Below the pieces are notes generated by a model, which saw nothing but the letters and a program-made list of their open reading frames with translations, did no database searches and had not been told where the DNA came from. DNA of 64,000 bases, from assembly GCA_023409535.1 (NCBI GenBank), contig JAEYGZ010000013.1:62001-126000 (forward strand), in the 5' to 3' direction. A program made the translations under genes and the position numbers. This stretch comes from Bacillota bacterium (GTDB lineage Bacteria; Bacillota; Clostridia; Lachnospirales; Lachnospiraceae). How positions within the stretch are numbered: position 1 is the first letter of the stretch; each line of letters opens with the position of its first letter. Shown piece by piece: positions 35,532 to 42,669 of this stretch.

Positions 35532-36899
35532 ATGAGAGCGATAAAGCATGCATTCCTAAGCCTGGTTAGGAAGCCGACTAAGGCTATCATGATATTTGCA
35601 ATATTATTTGTTGTGTATGGTCTGGTATTTACAGGAATTATTATTCAAAACAGTGTCACCTCATCCAAGGAATTTGTACGTAAGGAATTAGGAGCAATTG
35701 TTGAAATGCGGGCGGATTATATGAAGGCAATGCAGGATCAGCTGTCACAGCAGGACTATGCGAAGCTGAACCTTTCAGCCTCTCTGGCCAGAGAGATTGC
35801 ACAGGATCCGTTGGTGGATAAGCTGTATATAACGGAGATGGCGAATGCCGGTAATGATGAGCTGAAAAGTGCTGTGAACATGAGCGGCGGTACCGAGGGT
35901 GCAGGGGTTTCTGTTGTAGCGGCAGGAAGCCTGTCCTCCGATCAGGGACCATCCTTTATGATCCTTGGCAGCAGTGCAGACATACCCCAGGAGTTTGATG
36001 GCGGTACCCTCGAGATAACCCAGGGCCGCCTTCGTAATGCGCAGGATGAAGGAAAGGATACCCTTTTGATCTCGGAGGAGTTTGCAGGGATGAATAATTT
36101 ATCCGCAGGTGATTTTATCGACCTGACTTCCAGTGCTGATCAACAGACCTATTCCTTCGAAATTATCGGTATCTTCAAGGGCAGCGCTTCCTTTATGGTG
36201 GATCAGATGTATGCCTCTCTGGAGAGCGTCAAGAAATTGGCAGGGACCCAGTCGGATGACAGCAGCGCTGCTTCCGTCAGCTTCCGGTTGAAAGATCCGA
36301 TGGACATTGACACCTTCATTCAGCAGCATATTAAGGAAATGCCGAATGATTACATTACTCTGTATGCCAGTGATAATGAATATAAGACATTAACCAGGCC
36401 TTTGGATTTGATCAGTACCGTAATATCCATTCTGCTGGTGGTTGTATTTGCCGCAGGCACGATCATTATGCTGGCAATCATTACGATCTTTGTCAGAGAC
36501 CGCAGGTTTGAGATTGGATTGTTGCTGTCCAGCGGGGAAGGAAAGCTGAAGATTTTATCTCAATTCGTACTGGAAATTCTTCTGGTATCCATCTTAGCCT
36601 TTACAATAGCGGCGGCAGCCAGCAGGTTATCCGCAGATTATTCCGCTTCCTGGATTGTGAAAAACCAGTTGGTGGAAGAGAATACGCAGACCGCCGGCGG
36701 GATCATATCTGTCGGTATCGGCGCAGCGGCAAAAAATGAGGTTAAAATCAGTGATGTTGCCAGAGAGTTCAATGTATCTGTTGACAATGAGGTAGTATAT
36801 CATCTGCTGATTATAAGCTTCGGACTGGTAATTCTGTCTGCAGGAGCACCGCTGCTTATTATTCTTGGCTATAAACCAAGAGAATCCCTACAGAATTAG
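35532..36899 (+). CDS. FtsX-type ABC transporter permease
   Basis: A 455-residue membrane protein. One helix near the N-terminus (AIMIFAILFVVYGLVFTGII) is followed by a ~240-residue extracytoplasmic MacB-like domain. Three C-terminal helices follow (ISTVISILLVVVFAAGTIIM, FVLEILLVSILAFTIAAAA, LLIISFGLVILSAGAPLLII). This is the one-plus-three layout of MacB/FtsX permeases, which act as mechanotransmission devices or exporters rather than importers. AGGAGG at 35517-35522 precedes the ATG. It is followed by its ATPase and by the PASTA protein, suggesting a cell-envelope role. Confidence 0.88.
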   Translation: MRAIKHAFLSLVRKPTKAIMIFAILFVVYGLVFTGIIIQNSVTSSKEFVRKELGAIVEMRADYMKAMQDQLSQQDYAKLNLSASLAREIAQDPLVDKLYITEMANAGNDELKSAVNMSGGTEGAGVSVVAAGSLSSDQGPSFMILGSSADIPQEFDGGTLEITQGRLRNAQDEGKDTLLISEEFAGMNNLSAGDFIDLTSSADQQTYSFEIIGIFKGSASFMVDQMYASLESVKKLAGTQSDDSSAASVSFRLKDPMDIDTFIQQHIKEMPNDYITLYASDNEYKTLTRPLDLISTVISILLVVVFAAGTIIMLAIITIFVRDRRFEIGLLLSSGEGKLKILSQFVLEILLVSILAFTIAAAASRLSADYSASWIVKNQLVEENTQTAGGIISVGIGAAAKNEVKISDVAREFNVSVDNEVVYHLLIISFGLVILSAGAPLLIILGYKPRESLQN

Positions 36900-36914
36900 A
36901 AAGTGAGGAATACG

Positions 36915-37601
36915 ATGAAATCAACGATTTTTGAATTGGAACATTTATCCTACGGCTACATAGACGGCGGAAAAAAGAGGATGATATTAAACGATCTTTC
37001 CTTTCAATTTGAACAAGGGAAGTTTTATACCATCCTGGGGCCCTCCGGTTCAGGAAAGACAACACTTCTGGCACTGGCCAGTGCGCTTGATGTTCCGGAA
37101 AAAGGAAGGGTGCTGTATCAGGGCAAGGATATTAAGAGGATCGGTTACACCAAGTTCAGACGTAATCATATGGCGCTGATCTTTCAAAAATATAATCTGA
37201 CCGATTATCTGACCGGAATTGAAAATGTGGAATCAAACATGATGATTGTAGATCAGAAAAAGGGAAAGGACCGAAAGGAGATTGCATACAAAATTCTGTC
37301 CTCTATGGGAATTGTACAATCAAAGGCGGACCGCCTGGTAACGAAATTATCCGGCGGTGAGCAGCAAAGAGTGGCAATTGCCAGGGCGCTTGCAAAGGAT
37401 GTGGATTTAATCCTGGGAGATGAGCCTACCGGAGCCTTGGATACGGCTACGGCAAAGGAGATTATCGCATTATTCAGGCAGCTGGCCCATGACTATGACA
37501 AAACAATCATACTGGTAACACATTCTGATGACGTGGCAAAGAGCAGTGATATTACCCTTCGGCTTAAAGATGGGAAATTGACGGTGGAATATGGGGAATG
37601 A
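36915..37601 (+). CDS. ABC transporter ATPase (LolD/MacB type)
   Basis: A 228-residue nucleotide-binding subunit. Walker A is GPSGSGKTT, the Q-loop is in LIFQKYNLTDYLTG, the signature is LSGGEQQRVAIARAL, Walker B is LILGDEPTGALD, and the switch histidine is in ILVTHSDDV. The type pairs with FtsX/MacB permeases. GTGAGGA at 36903-36909 is the ribosome binding site for the ATG at 36915; starting at GTG 36903 is less likely. It ends inside the possible upstream start of the PASTA gene, so the three genes are coupled. Confidence 0.92.
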   Translation: MKSTIFELEHLSYGYIDGGKKRMILNDLSFQFEQGKFYTILGPSGSGKTTLLALASALDVPEKGRVLYQGKDIKRIGYTKFRRNHMALIFQKYNLTDYLTGIENVESNMMIVDQKKGKDRKEIAYKILSSMGIVQSKADRLVTKLSGGEQQRVAIARALAKDVDLILGDEPTGALDTATAKEIIALFRQLAHDYDKTIILVTHSDDVAKSSDITLRLKDGKLTVEYGE

Positions 37602-37602
37602 G

Positions 37603-39612
37603 ATGAATAAGCGTAAGAACTTTCTTGAAGATATATCCAAAGAGAAACCGGAGAGTTATCAGGAAGAGATCTTCGTACCGGCAAAGAAAAGCTTCAGACC
37701 TTTTATTACTGCAGGGATCACAGTCCTGCTGGCCGGCATCGCATTCTTTCTTTTTATACAGTCAGGAAAGGTAACAGTTCCCGATATGTCGGACTGGCAG
37801 TTGGAGGAGGTGCAGGCCTGGGTCTCCAAGGAGCATGAGAATACTGTCATAAACGGAATATATACGATGGATACCGCTAAAGACAGGGTCCTGTCCCAGG
37901 ATATCCTGCCGGGCAGTAAAATCAGCAAGAGAGATGTTCTGACAATAACCTATTCCCAGGGTGCGGACCCTGAGGAAGTGATCCCGCTGCCGGATATTAA
38001 GAATATGAAGGTGTCTGAGCTTCAGGCCTGGATGGATGAAAATCAAATGACAGGTGTAACGGTCAAATATGAAGCAAGCGGGGTTGTTCCGAAGGGTGAA
38101 GTAATCAGCTATGAATTGGTTGACGGGTCGGCCGAGGTATTTCTAAGGAAGAACAGAATGGTGATCTATGTCTCCGGTGGTAACGAGGACTTGGACGCAA
38201 CCTTTAAAATGCCGGATTTCTATGGGAAAACCAAAGCCGATCTGCTGCAGTGGGAAATGGATAATCAAATGACGGTTGTTATCCATGAGGAATTTAATGA
38301 GGATATCGAGTACGGAAAAGTATTTCAGCAAAATATAAAAAAGGATACGAAGATAACGCGAAAGGATTCGGTGGAAGTCAGCATTTCCCGGGGAGCAGCA
38401 GTCCAGGTGCCTGATTTTGCGGGAATGACCAGGACAGAAGCTTCCGAGCTGGCCGCATTGCATGGTATGAGTGTATTTTTCAAGCTGGAGGTCAGCGGGG
38501 CGGAAATCGATACGGTAATCGGCCAGGATATCGAAGCAGGAACGAAAATCGATCAGAAACAGATCCTTACGCTTCGGGTCGCGGAGAATAGCGACGCGGT
38601 AATCCTTCCCGACTTTGCGGGAATGTCAAGAAGCGAAGCGGAGGTGTTGGCAAAAAACTTAAATCTTAACCTGAGCTTTCGTGAAATTGAATCAACCAAG
38701 GTGCCTAACCAGACGGTCCTCAGTCAGAATGTCAAGGCAAATAAAAAGGTCGATACCGGAGCATCCGTTCTTCTTTCTGTTGCAGTCAACAGCGGAATTC
38801 CGGCGGAGAATATGTGGAAGCTGAGCCTGAATGACGCTCAGGCCTGGGCAAAGCAAAGAGGAATTACCATGAATGTCATTGACAGCTACAGCAGCGATTA
38901 TTCCGCGGGAAAAATTTTTGATCAGGATATTGATCCGGGAGATTATATCCCCTCCGGCAGGATATTAACCATATATCATTCTCTGGGCCAGGTGCTGGTT
39001 GAAAATTTTATCGGTAAGGCAAAATCGGAGATGATGAAATGGAGGGATGAGGTAAATCAAAAAGGCGCCGATATCAAATTGAGCTTTCTGGAAGTTACGG
39101 ATACAACACAGGCAAAAGGGGTGATCACCGATCAAAGCATCCTGGAGGAACTTGTTGATACGGATCAGGTAATCAAGGTATGGGTATCCGCGACGGACAG
39201 AGGAGTACGGATTAAAAACTTCGAAGGTCTTACGGTTGAAGATTTGAAGCTGTGGTGTGATACCAACGCAATTCCTTATATTGTGAAGGAATGCTACAGT
39301 GATATCTATAAGGAAGGTACACTGTACGGACAGAATTATGCGGGAACCTATCTGCCCAAGGGCGAATACTTAAGAATCAATGTATCCCTGGGAAAGGTCT
39401 TTGTGCAGGACTTTACCGGAAAGACCAAGTCGGAGATAATCGAATGGCAGAGGGAGGTTAACAAGAAGGGGGCAAATATTGAGCTTGTCTTTACCAGCCG
39501 GTATTCCAATACGATAGAAAAGGGAAGGCTTCTCGACCAGTCAGTGAAGGATCAGGAGGTAGATTTAGAGAGTCAGATTGTTGTAACAGTGTCGGCAGGA
39601 ACAGGAGATTGA
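37603..39612 (+). CDS. Membrane protein with nine PASTA-like repeats
   Basis: A 669-residue protein. The short cytoplasmic N-terminus has ~45 residues and ends FVPAKKSFRPFIT. One membrane helix follows (AGITVLLAGIAFFLFI), then nine consecutive PASTA-like units of ~60-70 residues. Each opens with a VPDF/M-type strand and a helix (as in VQVPDFAGMTRTEA) and ends in a TITYSQG-type strand. Units 4 and 5 are closest to the consensus; units 6-9 are diverged and rich in aromatic and tryptophan residues. PASTA domains bind peptidoglycan or lipid II and are normally fused to Ser/Thr kinases or penicillin-binding proteins. No kinase or transpeptidase domain is present here. GGGGA before 37603 favours that ATG over 37591. 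Confidence 0.8.
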   Translation: MNKRKNFLEDISKEKPESYQEEIFVPAKKSFRPFITAGITVLLAGIAFFLFIQSGKVTVPDMSDWQLEEVQAWVSKEHENTVINGIYTMDTAKDRVLSQDILPGSKISKRDVLTITYSQGADPEEVIPLPDIKNMKVSELQAWMDENQMTGVTVKYEASGVVPKGEVISYELVDGSAEVFLRKNRMVIYVSGGNEDLDATFKMPDFYGKTKADLLQWEMDNQMTVVIHEEFNEDIEYGKVFQQNIKKDTKITRKDSVEVSISRGAAVQVPDFAGMTRTEASELAALHGMSVFFKLEVSGAEIDTVIGQDIEAGTKIDQKQILTLRVAENSDAVILPDFAGMSRSEAEVLAKNLNLNLSFREIESTKVPNQTVLSQNVKANKKVDTGASVLLSVAVNSGIPAENMWKLSLNDAQAWAKQRGITMNVIDSYSSDYSAGKIFDQDIDPGDYIPSGRILTIYHSLGQVLVENFIGKAKSEMMKWRDEVNQKGADIKLSFLEVTDTTQAKGVITDQSILEELVDTDQVIKVWVSATDRGVRIKNFEGLTVEDLKLWCDTNAIPYIVKECYSDIYKEGTLYGQNYAGTYLPKGEYLRINVSLGKVFVQDFTGKTKSEIIEWQREVNKKGANIELVFTSRYSNTIEKGRLLDQSVKDQEVDLESQIVVTVSAGTGD

Positions 39613-39626
39613 TCGTAAGAGTATAA

Positions 39627-39685
39627 AAAGTGCTGCAAAATCGTTTCGGATGGAGGAAACCATCCGGACGGGTTTGCAGCACTTT
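39627..39685. terminator. Terminator hairpin between convergent PASTA and FNT genes
   Basis: AAAGTGCTGCAAA (39627-39639) pairs perfectly with TTTGCAGCACTTT (39673-39685). Inside it, CGGATGG (39647-39653) pairs with CCATCCG (39660-39666). The symmetric A- and T-ends allow it to stop transcription from either side. Confidence 0.7.
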
Positions 39686-39732
39686 CCGATTAGGCAGCTG
39701 TTTCGCTTCTGTTTACTCATTAATATTAATAA

Positions 39733-40359
39733 TTAATGGCTTACCAATCTTTCTTCGTCCAGGTATCTCTTTGCCAGAGGAATCAGGTTACCGCCGGCAA
39801 GATTTCCGAGAGAAATGATGAATATGTAAAGAAAAGCCTTGGCGCTCCAGGCATTTGCCATGGAGAAATAGAACATATCCGCTATGCTGTGTTCAAAGCC
39901 GGACAGGATAAATACCATAACAGGAAGAATAAGAGCCAGATGCTTACCCACGCTGTCCTTGACGGTTTGGAAGCCGATGACGGCAATGCACATCATCACA
40001 CCGCACATAAATGCCATGATAAACGTACTGAATAAGGTATCCGACAGCTTTCCTTCCACGAGTTCGGAGGTATGCCCGACTAAGTTAACCAGCTTTGTCT
40101 GGCGAAGCAGATATCCGGTACCGACGGTTCCTGCGAAGTTTCCGAGATATACCAAAAGCACACTGAATAAATATTTAGGTTTTTCATTTACAATATAGCA
40201 CACCTTCCCTGTATACAGGTTAAAACCGAAGGTATATATGGTAAATAAGCCGATTGAGAATAAAAAAGAACCGGCGATGTGGTTATCCAGGGTGAGATAA
40301 ATAATTCCTCCCGTACTGATGGCGATGCCGGCCAAGATTGCTTTCATAAAGATCTTCAT
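39733..40359 (-). CDS. Formate/nitrite transporter family channel
   Basis: A 208-residue membrane protein with about six helices. LDNHIAGSFLFSIGLFTIYTF and the half-helix region VILSGFEHSIADMFYFS match the FocA/NirC family; the histidine in GFEHSIADMF is the one that gates proton-coupled anion passage in FocA. It is shorter than FocA (~285 residues) by its missing termini, but the core is complete. It probably carries formate or hydrosulfide/nitrite-like anions. Its minus-strand leader has a promoter with an operator-like palindrome and a terminator-like hairpin. Confidence 0.88.
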   Translation of the reverse strand: MKIFMKAILAGIAISTGGIIYLTLDNHIAGSFLFSIGLFTIYTFGFNLYTGKVCYIVNEKPKYLFSVLLVYLGNFAGTVGTGYLLRQTKLVNLVGHTSELVEGKLSDTLFSTFIMAFMCGVMMCIAVIGFQTVKDSVGKHLALILPVMVFILSGFEHSIADMFYFSMANAWSAKAFLYIFIISLGNLAGGNLIPLAKRYLDEERLVSH

Positions 40360-40394
40360 TCCATGTTCTTCCTTTTCGTTCCTGTTATATCAAA

Positions 40395-40425
40395 AACCCT
40401 TCACAGCAAGATCGGAGGAAGGGTT
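40395..40425 (-). terminator. Possible attenuator in the FNT leader
   Basis: On the minus strand AACCCTTC (40425-40418) pairs with GAAGGGTT (40402-40395) over an 8-bp stem with a 15-base loop, then runs into a short T tract (40396-40392). It lies between the FNT promoter and the FNT start codon at 40359, so it could cut transcription short. Confidence 0.45.
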
Positions 40426-40427
40426 AA

Positions 40428-40468
40428 GTGACCATGTCACATTATATCACAAGAAATCGAGAATGCAA
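40428..40468 (-). promoter_or_regulatory. FNT promoter with palindromic operator
   Basis: On the minus strand TTGCAT (40468-40463), a 16-base gap, and TATAAT (40446-40441) preceded by TG form an extended -10 promoter. A perfect palindrome, GTGAC-CAT-GTCAC (40428-40440), abuts the -10, where a bound repressor would block initiation. The palindrome is like but not equal to Crp/Fnr-family sites. Confidence 0.55.
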
Positions 40469-40528
40469 GAGCAATATCATTTTGAAATAATATTGGTTAT
40501 GTTTAAAACAAAGAATACACCTATCATT

Positions 40529-40556
40529 TCATGTTATTCTATTTTTGTCATACAAT
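40529..40556 (+). promoter_or_regulatory. Sigma-E-type sporulation promoter
   Basis: CATACAAT (40549-40556) matches the -10 of mother-cell sigma-E promoters exactly. TCATGTT (40529-40535) matches six of seven positions of the -35 consensus, with a 13-base gap. The LysM/GH18-like gene starts ~30 bases downstream, which fits a spore-coat or cortex function. Confidence 0.6.
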
Positions 40557-40586
40557 AATATTAACTTATTATCATTTGAGGTTATC

Positions 40587-41882
40587 ATGGTTATACATGT
40601 AGTCCAGCCAGGTGAAACGATTAATTCAATTGCAGATAATTATGGGGTAACCGTAAATAAACTAATTCAGGACAATGACCTGGTCAATGCAGATAATCTG
40701 GCAGTCGGTCAGGCTATTTTAATTGTTTATCCCAAAGAGCTTCATATAGTTCAGGAGGGAGATACCTTATTAAGTATCGCTGAGAATTACAATATTACGG
40801 TAATTCAGTTACTCAGAAATAACCCTTTTCTAGTGGACCGGGAAGTCATTTACCCCGGAGAATCCATCGTGATCAGTTATACGGATGACAAAAAGGCAAG
40901 TATTACAGTCAATGGTTATGCATACCCATATATCAACAGGAGTGTATTAGAGAAGAATTTACTTTATCTCACGTATCTGTCCATATTCAGCTATTCTGTT
41001 ACGGCAGACGGTAATTTAAATGATATTGACGACATAGAGATCATTCATCTGGCAAAAGCTTATGGTGTCGCACCGATTATGATCGTTTCAAATGTATCCG
41101 AAGAAGGAAATGTTAACCGGGAAGAGCTGCATAATCTGCTTCTCAATCAGGAGCTTCAGAATGACTTAGTAGAAAATATACTGACGGTTTTAAGAACAAA
41201 GGGTTATTATGGAGTAAATTTTGATATCCCCTATATCAGCGCGGAGGACCAGCAGTTATATCTAGATATTATCTCAACATCCACGGAGAGATTTCACAAT
41301 GAAGGTTTTAAAGTATTTATTACAATAACTCCAAACTCCTTTGAAACGGAAGCGGAAGGATCCTATGAAATTGCAAATTTAGCAATGCTGGGTCAGATAA
41401 CCGACGGTGTAATTATCCTGTCCTATTCCTGGGGTTATGCTTCGGAGATCCCGGTGGAAGCTTTGCCATTTTATATACTTATCGCCTTATTGGAGTATAT
41501 CTTAACACAAATACCGGCAGATAAAATTTTCATCGGGATTACAAGTATCGGGTATATATGGCAGATACCATATATTGAAGGGGTTTCAAGGGCAAACTCA
41601 ATCAGTAATGTCAATGCGGTACAGCTGGCAAGTGACAGCGGCGCAGAAATCTATTATAACAGTAATAATCATTCCTCTTACTTTTATATCCTGAATGAAA
41701 GGAATTATCTGGTCTATTTTCATGATGTCAGAGGTGTGGACGCTTCTCTGAATGCAGTGACAGAGTATGATTTGCAAGGGGTTGGCATCTGGAATATTAT
41801 GTACTATCAGGCACAAACTTTTTTATTAATCAATTCGCAATATGAGATAGCCGCAGTACAATGGGAAGGCTATATGCAATGA
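40587..41882 (+). CDS. LysM and GH18-like spore protein lacking the catalytic glutamate
   Basis: A 431-residue protein with two N-terminal LysM domains (IHVVQPGETINSIADNYGVT, then LHIVQEGDTLLSIAENYNIT) that bind peptidoglycan. A GH18-type barrel follows (~105-430), as in the spore enzymes SleL/YaaH. The GH18 active-site strand reads GVNFDIPYI, where active enzymes have a D-x-E ending such as NIDFEN; proline replaces the catalytic glutamate, so hydrolysis is unlikely. No signal peptide, as expected for a coat protein made in the mother cell. GAGG before 40587 and the LysM start select this ATG over a TTG at 40545. A sigma-E-like promoter is just upstream. Confidence 0.82.
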   Translation: MVIHVVQPGETINSIADNYGVTVNKLIQDNDLVNADNLAVGQAILIVYPKELHIVQEGDTLLSIAENYNITVIQLLRNNPFLVDREVIYPGESIVISYTDDKKASITVNGYAYPYINRSVLEKNLLYLTYLSIFSYSVTADGNLNDIDDIEIIHLAKAYGVAPIMIVSNVSEEGNVNREELHNLLLNQELQNDLVENILTVLRTKGYYGVNFDIPYISAEDQQLYLDIISTSTERFHNEGFKVFITITPNSFETEAEGSYEIANLAMLGQITDGVIILSYSWGYASEIPVEALPFYILIALLEYILTQIPADKIFIGITSIGYIWQIPYIEGVSRANSISNVNAVQLASDSGAEIYYNSNNHSSYFYILNERNYLVYFHDVRGVDASLNAVTEYDLQGVGIWNIMYYQAQTFLLINSQYEIAAVQWEGYMQ

Positions 41883-41911
41883 GGTATGTGATACTTCTTA
41901 TAAAGTTACGC

Positions 41912-41940
41912 TTGTAAAGATGATATCCCGGTAATATAAT
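41912..41940 (+). promoter_or_regulatory. Promoter resembling the suf promoter, before a small-protein gene
   Basis: TTGTAA (41912-41917) and TATAAT (41935-41940) are 17 bases apart. The stretch 41911-41941 matches 49663-49693, the suf promoter, at 26 of 31 positions, including the spacer core ATATCC and the GTAATATAATAC end. Such conservation beyond the -35 and -10 points to a shared operator. Confidence 0.7.
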
Positions 41941-41975
41941 ACAAAACAAAAACGAATGATAAGAGGAGGGAGCCG

Positions 41976-42056
41976 ATGGCAAAGGACAAGCATAAATGGT
42001 ATTATCTATTCTGTAAGATCACGATAGGGTTTGTTAACAGATGCAAAGTAGATTAG
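41976..42056 (+). CDS. 26-residue small protein with two cysteines
   Basis: ATG at 41976 follows a perfect AGGAGG (about 41963-41969) at normal spacing and ends at TAG 42054-42056. The peptide begins MAKDKHKWYYLFCK and ends GFVNRCKVD. It is basic at both ends, with an aromatic/hydrophobic middle that could lie along or in the membrane, and two cysteines ten residues apart. A clear sigma-A promoter stands ~35 bases upstream and resembles the suf promoter. The DHFR-like gene starts 20 bases after its stop, so they are probably cotranscribed. No family is recognised. Confidence 0.55.
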   Translation: MAKDKHKWYYLFCKITIGFVNRCKVD

Positions 42057-42075
42057 GAAAGCAGGGTGGGGTGAA

Positions 42076-42600
42076 ATGCAAAGGAAAACAGTTTTATATA
42101 TTGCTGCCAGTTTGGATGGATATATCGCAACAAAAGAGGACGGTCTGGAATGGTTATTTACAACCAAAGGAGAAGGGGATAACGGGTATGCAGAATTTTA
42201 CGATACCATAGACACCATTATATTAGGCAGAAGAACCTACGACTGGATTCTGGATAAGGAAGGTGAGAACTTTCCTTACCAAAATAAGCAGTGTTATGTA
42301 TTCTCGAATTCATTGCACGGCAGAGATAATAATGTTAAGTTTGTGAATGGGAATATTGCTGGGCTTATAACGGCTTTAAAAAAGCAGGAGGGGAAAAATA
42401 TCTGGATTGTGGGCGGCGGTGAATTGCTTCATGATTTTATCGAGCAGCGCCTGGTAGATGAGTGGATTATTACCATTGCACCGACGGTTCTTGGTGACGG
42501 TATTCCGCTATTTAAAAATACAGGGTTTGAAACTCGTTTAGTGCTAAAGGACATCAGACGCTCTAATCAATTTGTTGAACTTCATTATGAGACTGCCTGA
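42076..42600 (+). CDS. DHFR/RibD-C-like reductase
   Basis: A 174-residue protein of the dihydrofolate reductase-like/RibD C-terminal fold. It begins KTVLYIAASLDGYIATKEDG, has TIILGRRTYDWIL and IWIVGGGELLHDFIEQ for the NADPH-binding part, and ends with DEWIITIAPTVLGDGIPLF. These YwjB/YyaP-type proteins are often annotated as dihydrofolate reductases, but the substrate is usually unproven; classical DHFR (FolA) has a different N-terminus. GGTGGGGTG precedes the ATG. Confidence 0.82.
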   Translation: MQRKTVLYIAASLDGYIATKEDGLEWLFTTKGEGDNGYAEFYDTIDTIILGRRTYDWILDKEGENFPYQNKQCYVFSNSLHGRDNNVKFVNGNIAGLITALKKQEGKNIWIVGGGELLHDFIEQRLVDEWIITIAPTVLGDGIPLFKNTGFETRLVLKDIRRSNQFVELHYETA

Positions 42601-42669
42601 TATACGTGAGCAGCGGCGATAGAAACAGTTTCACTCCAGGCTTGTAGAATGCGGAGCGGAGGTCAGCTT

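Noticed and set aside
37591..39612. PknB-type Ser/Thr kinase
   Set aside because: PASTA repeats suggested it, but there is no kinase domain; the cytoplasmic part is only ~45 residues.
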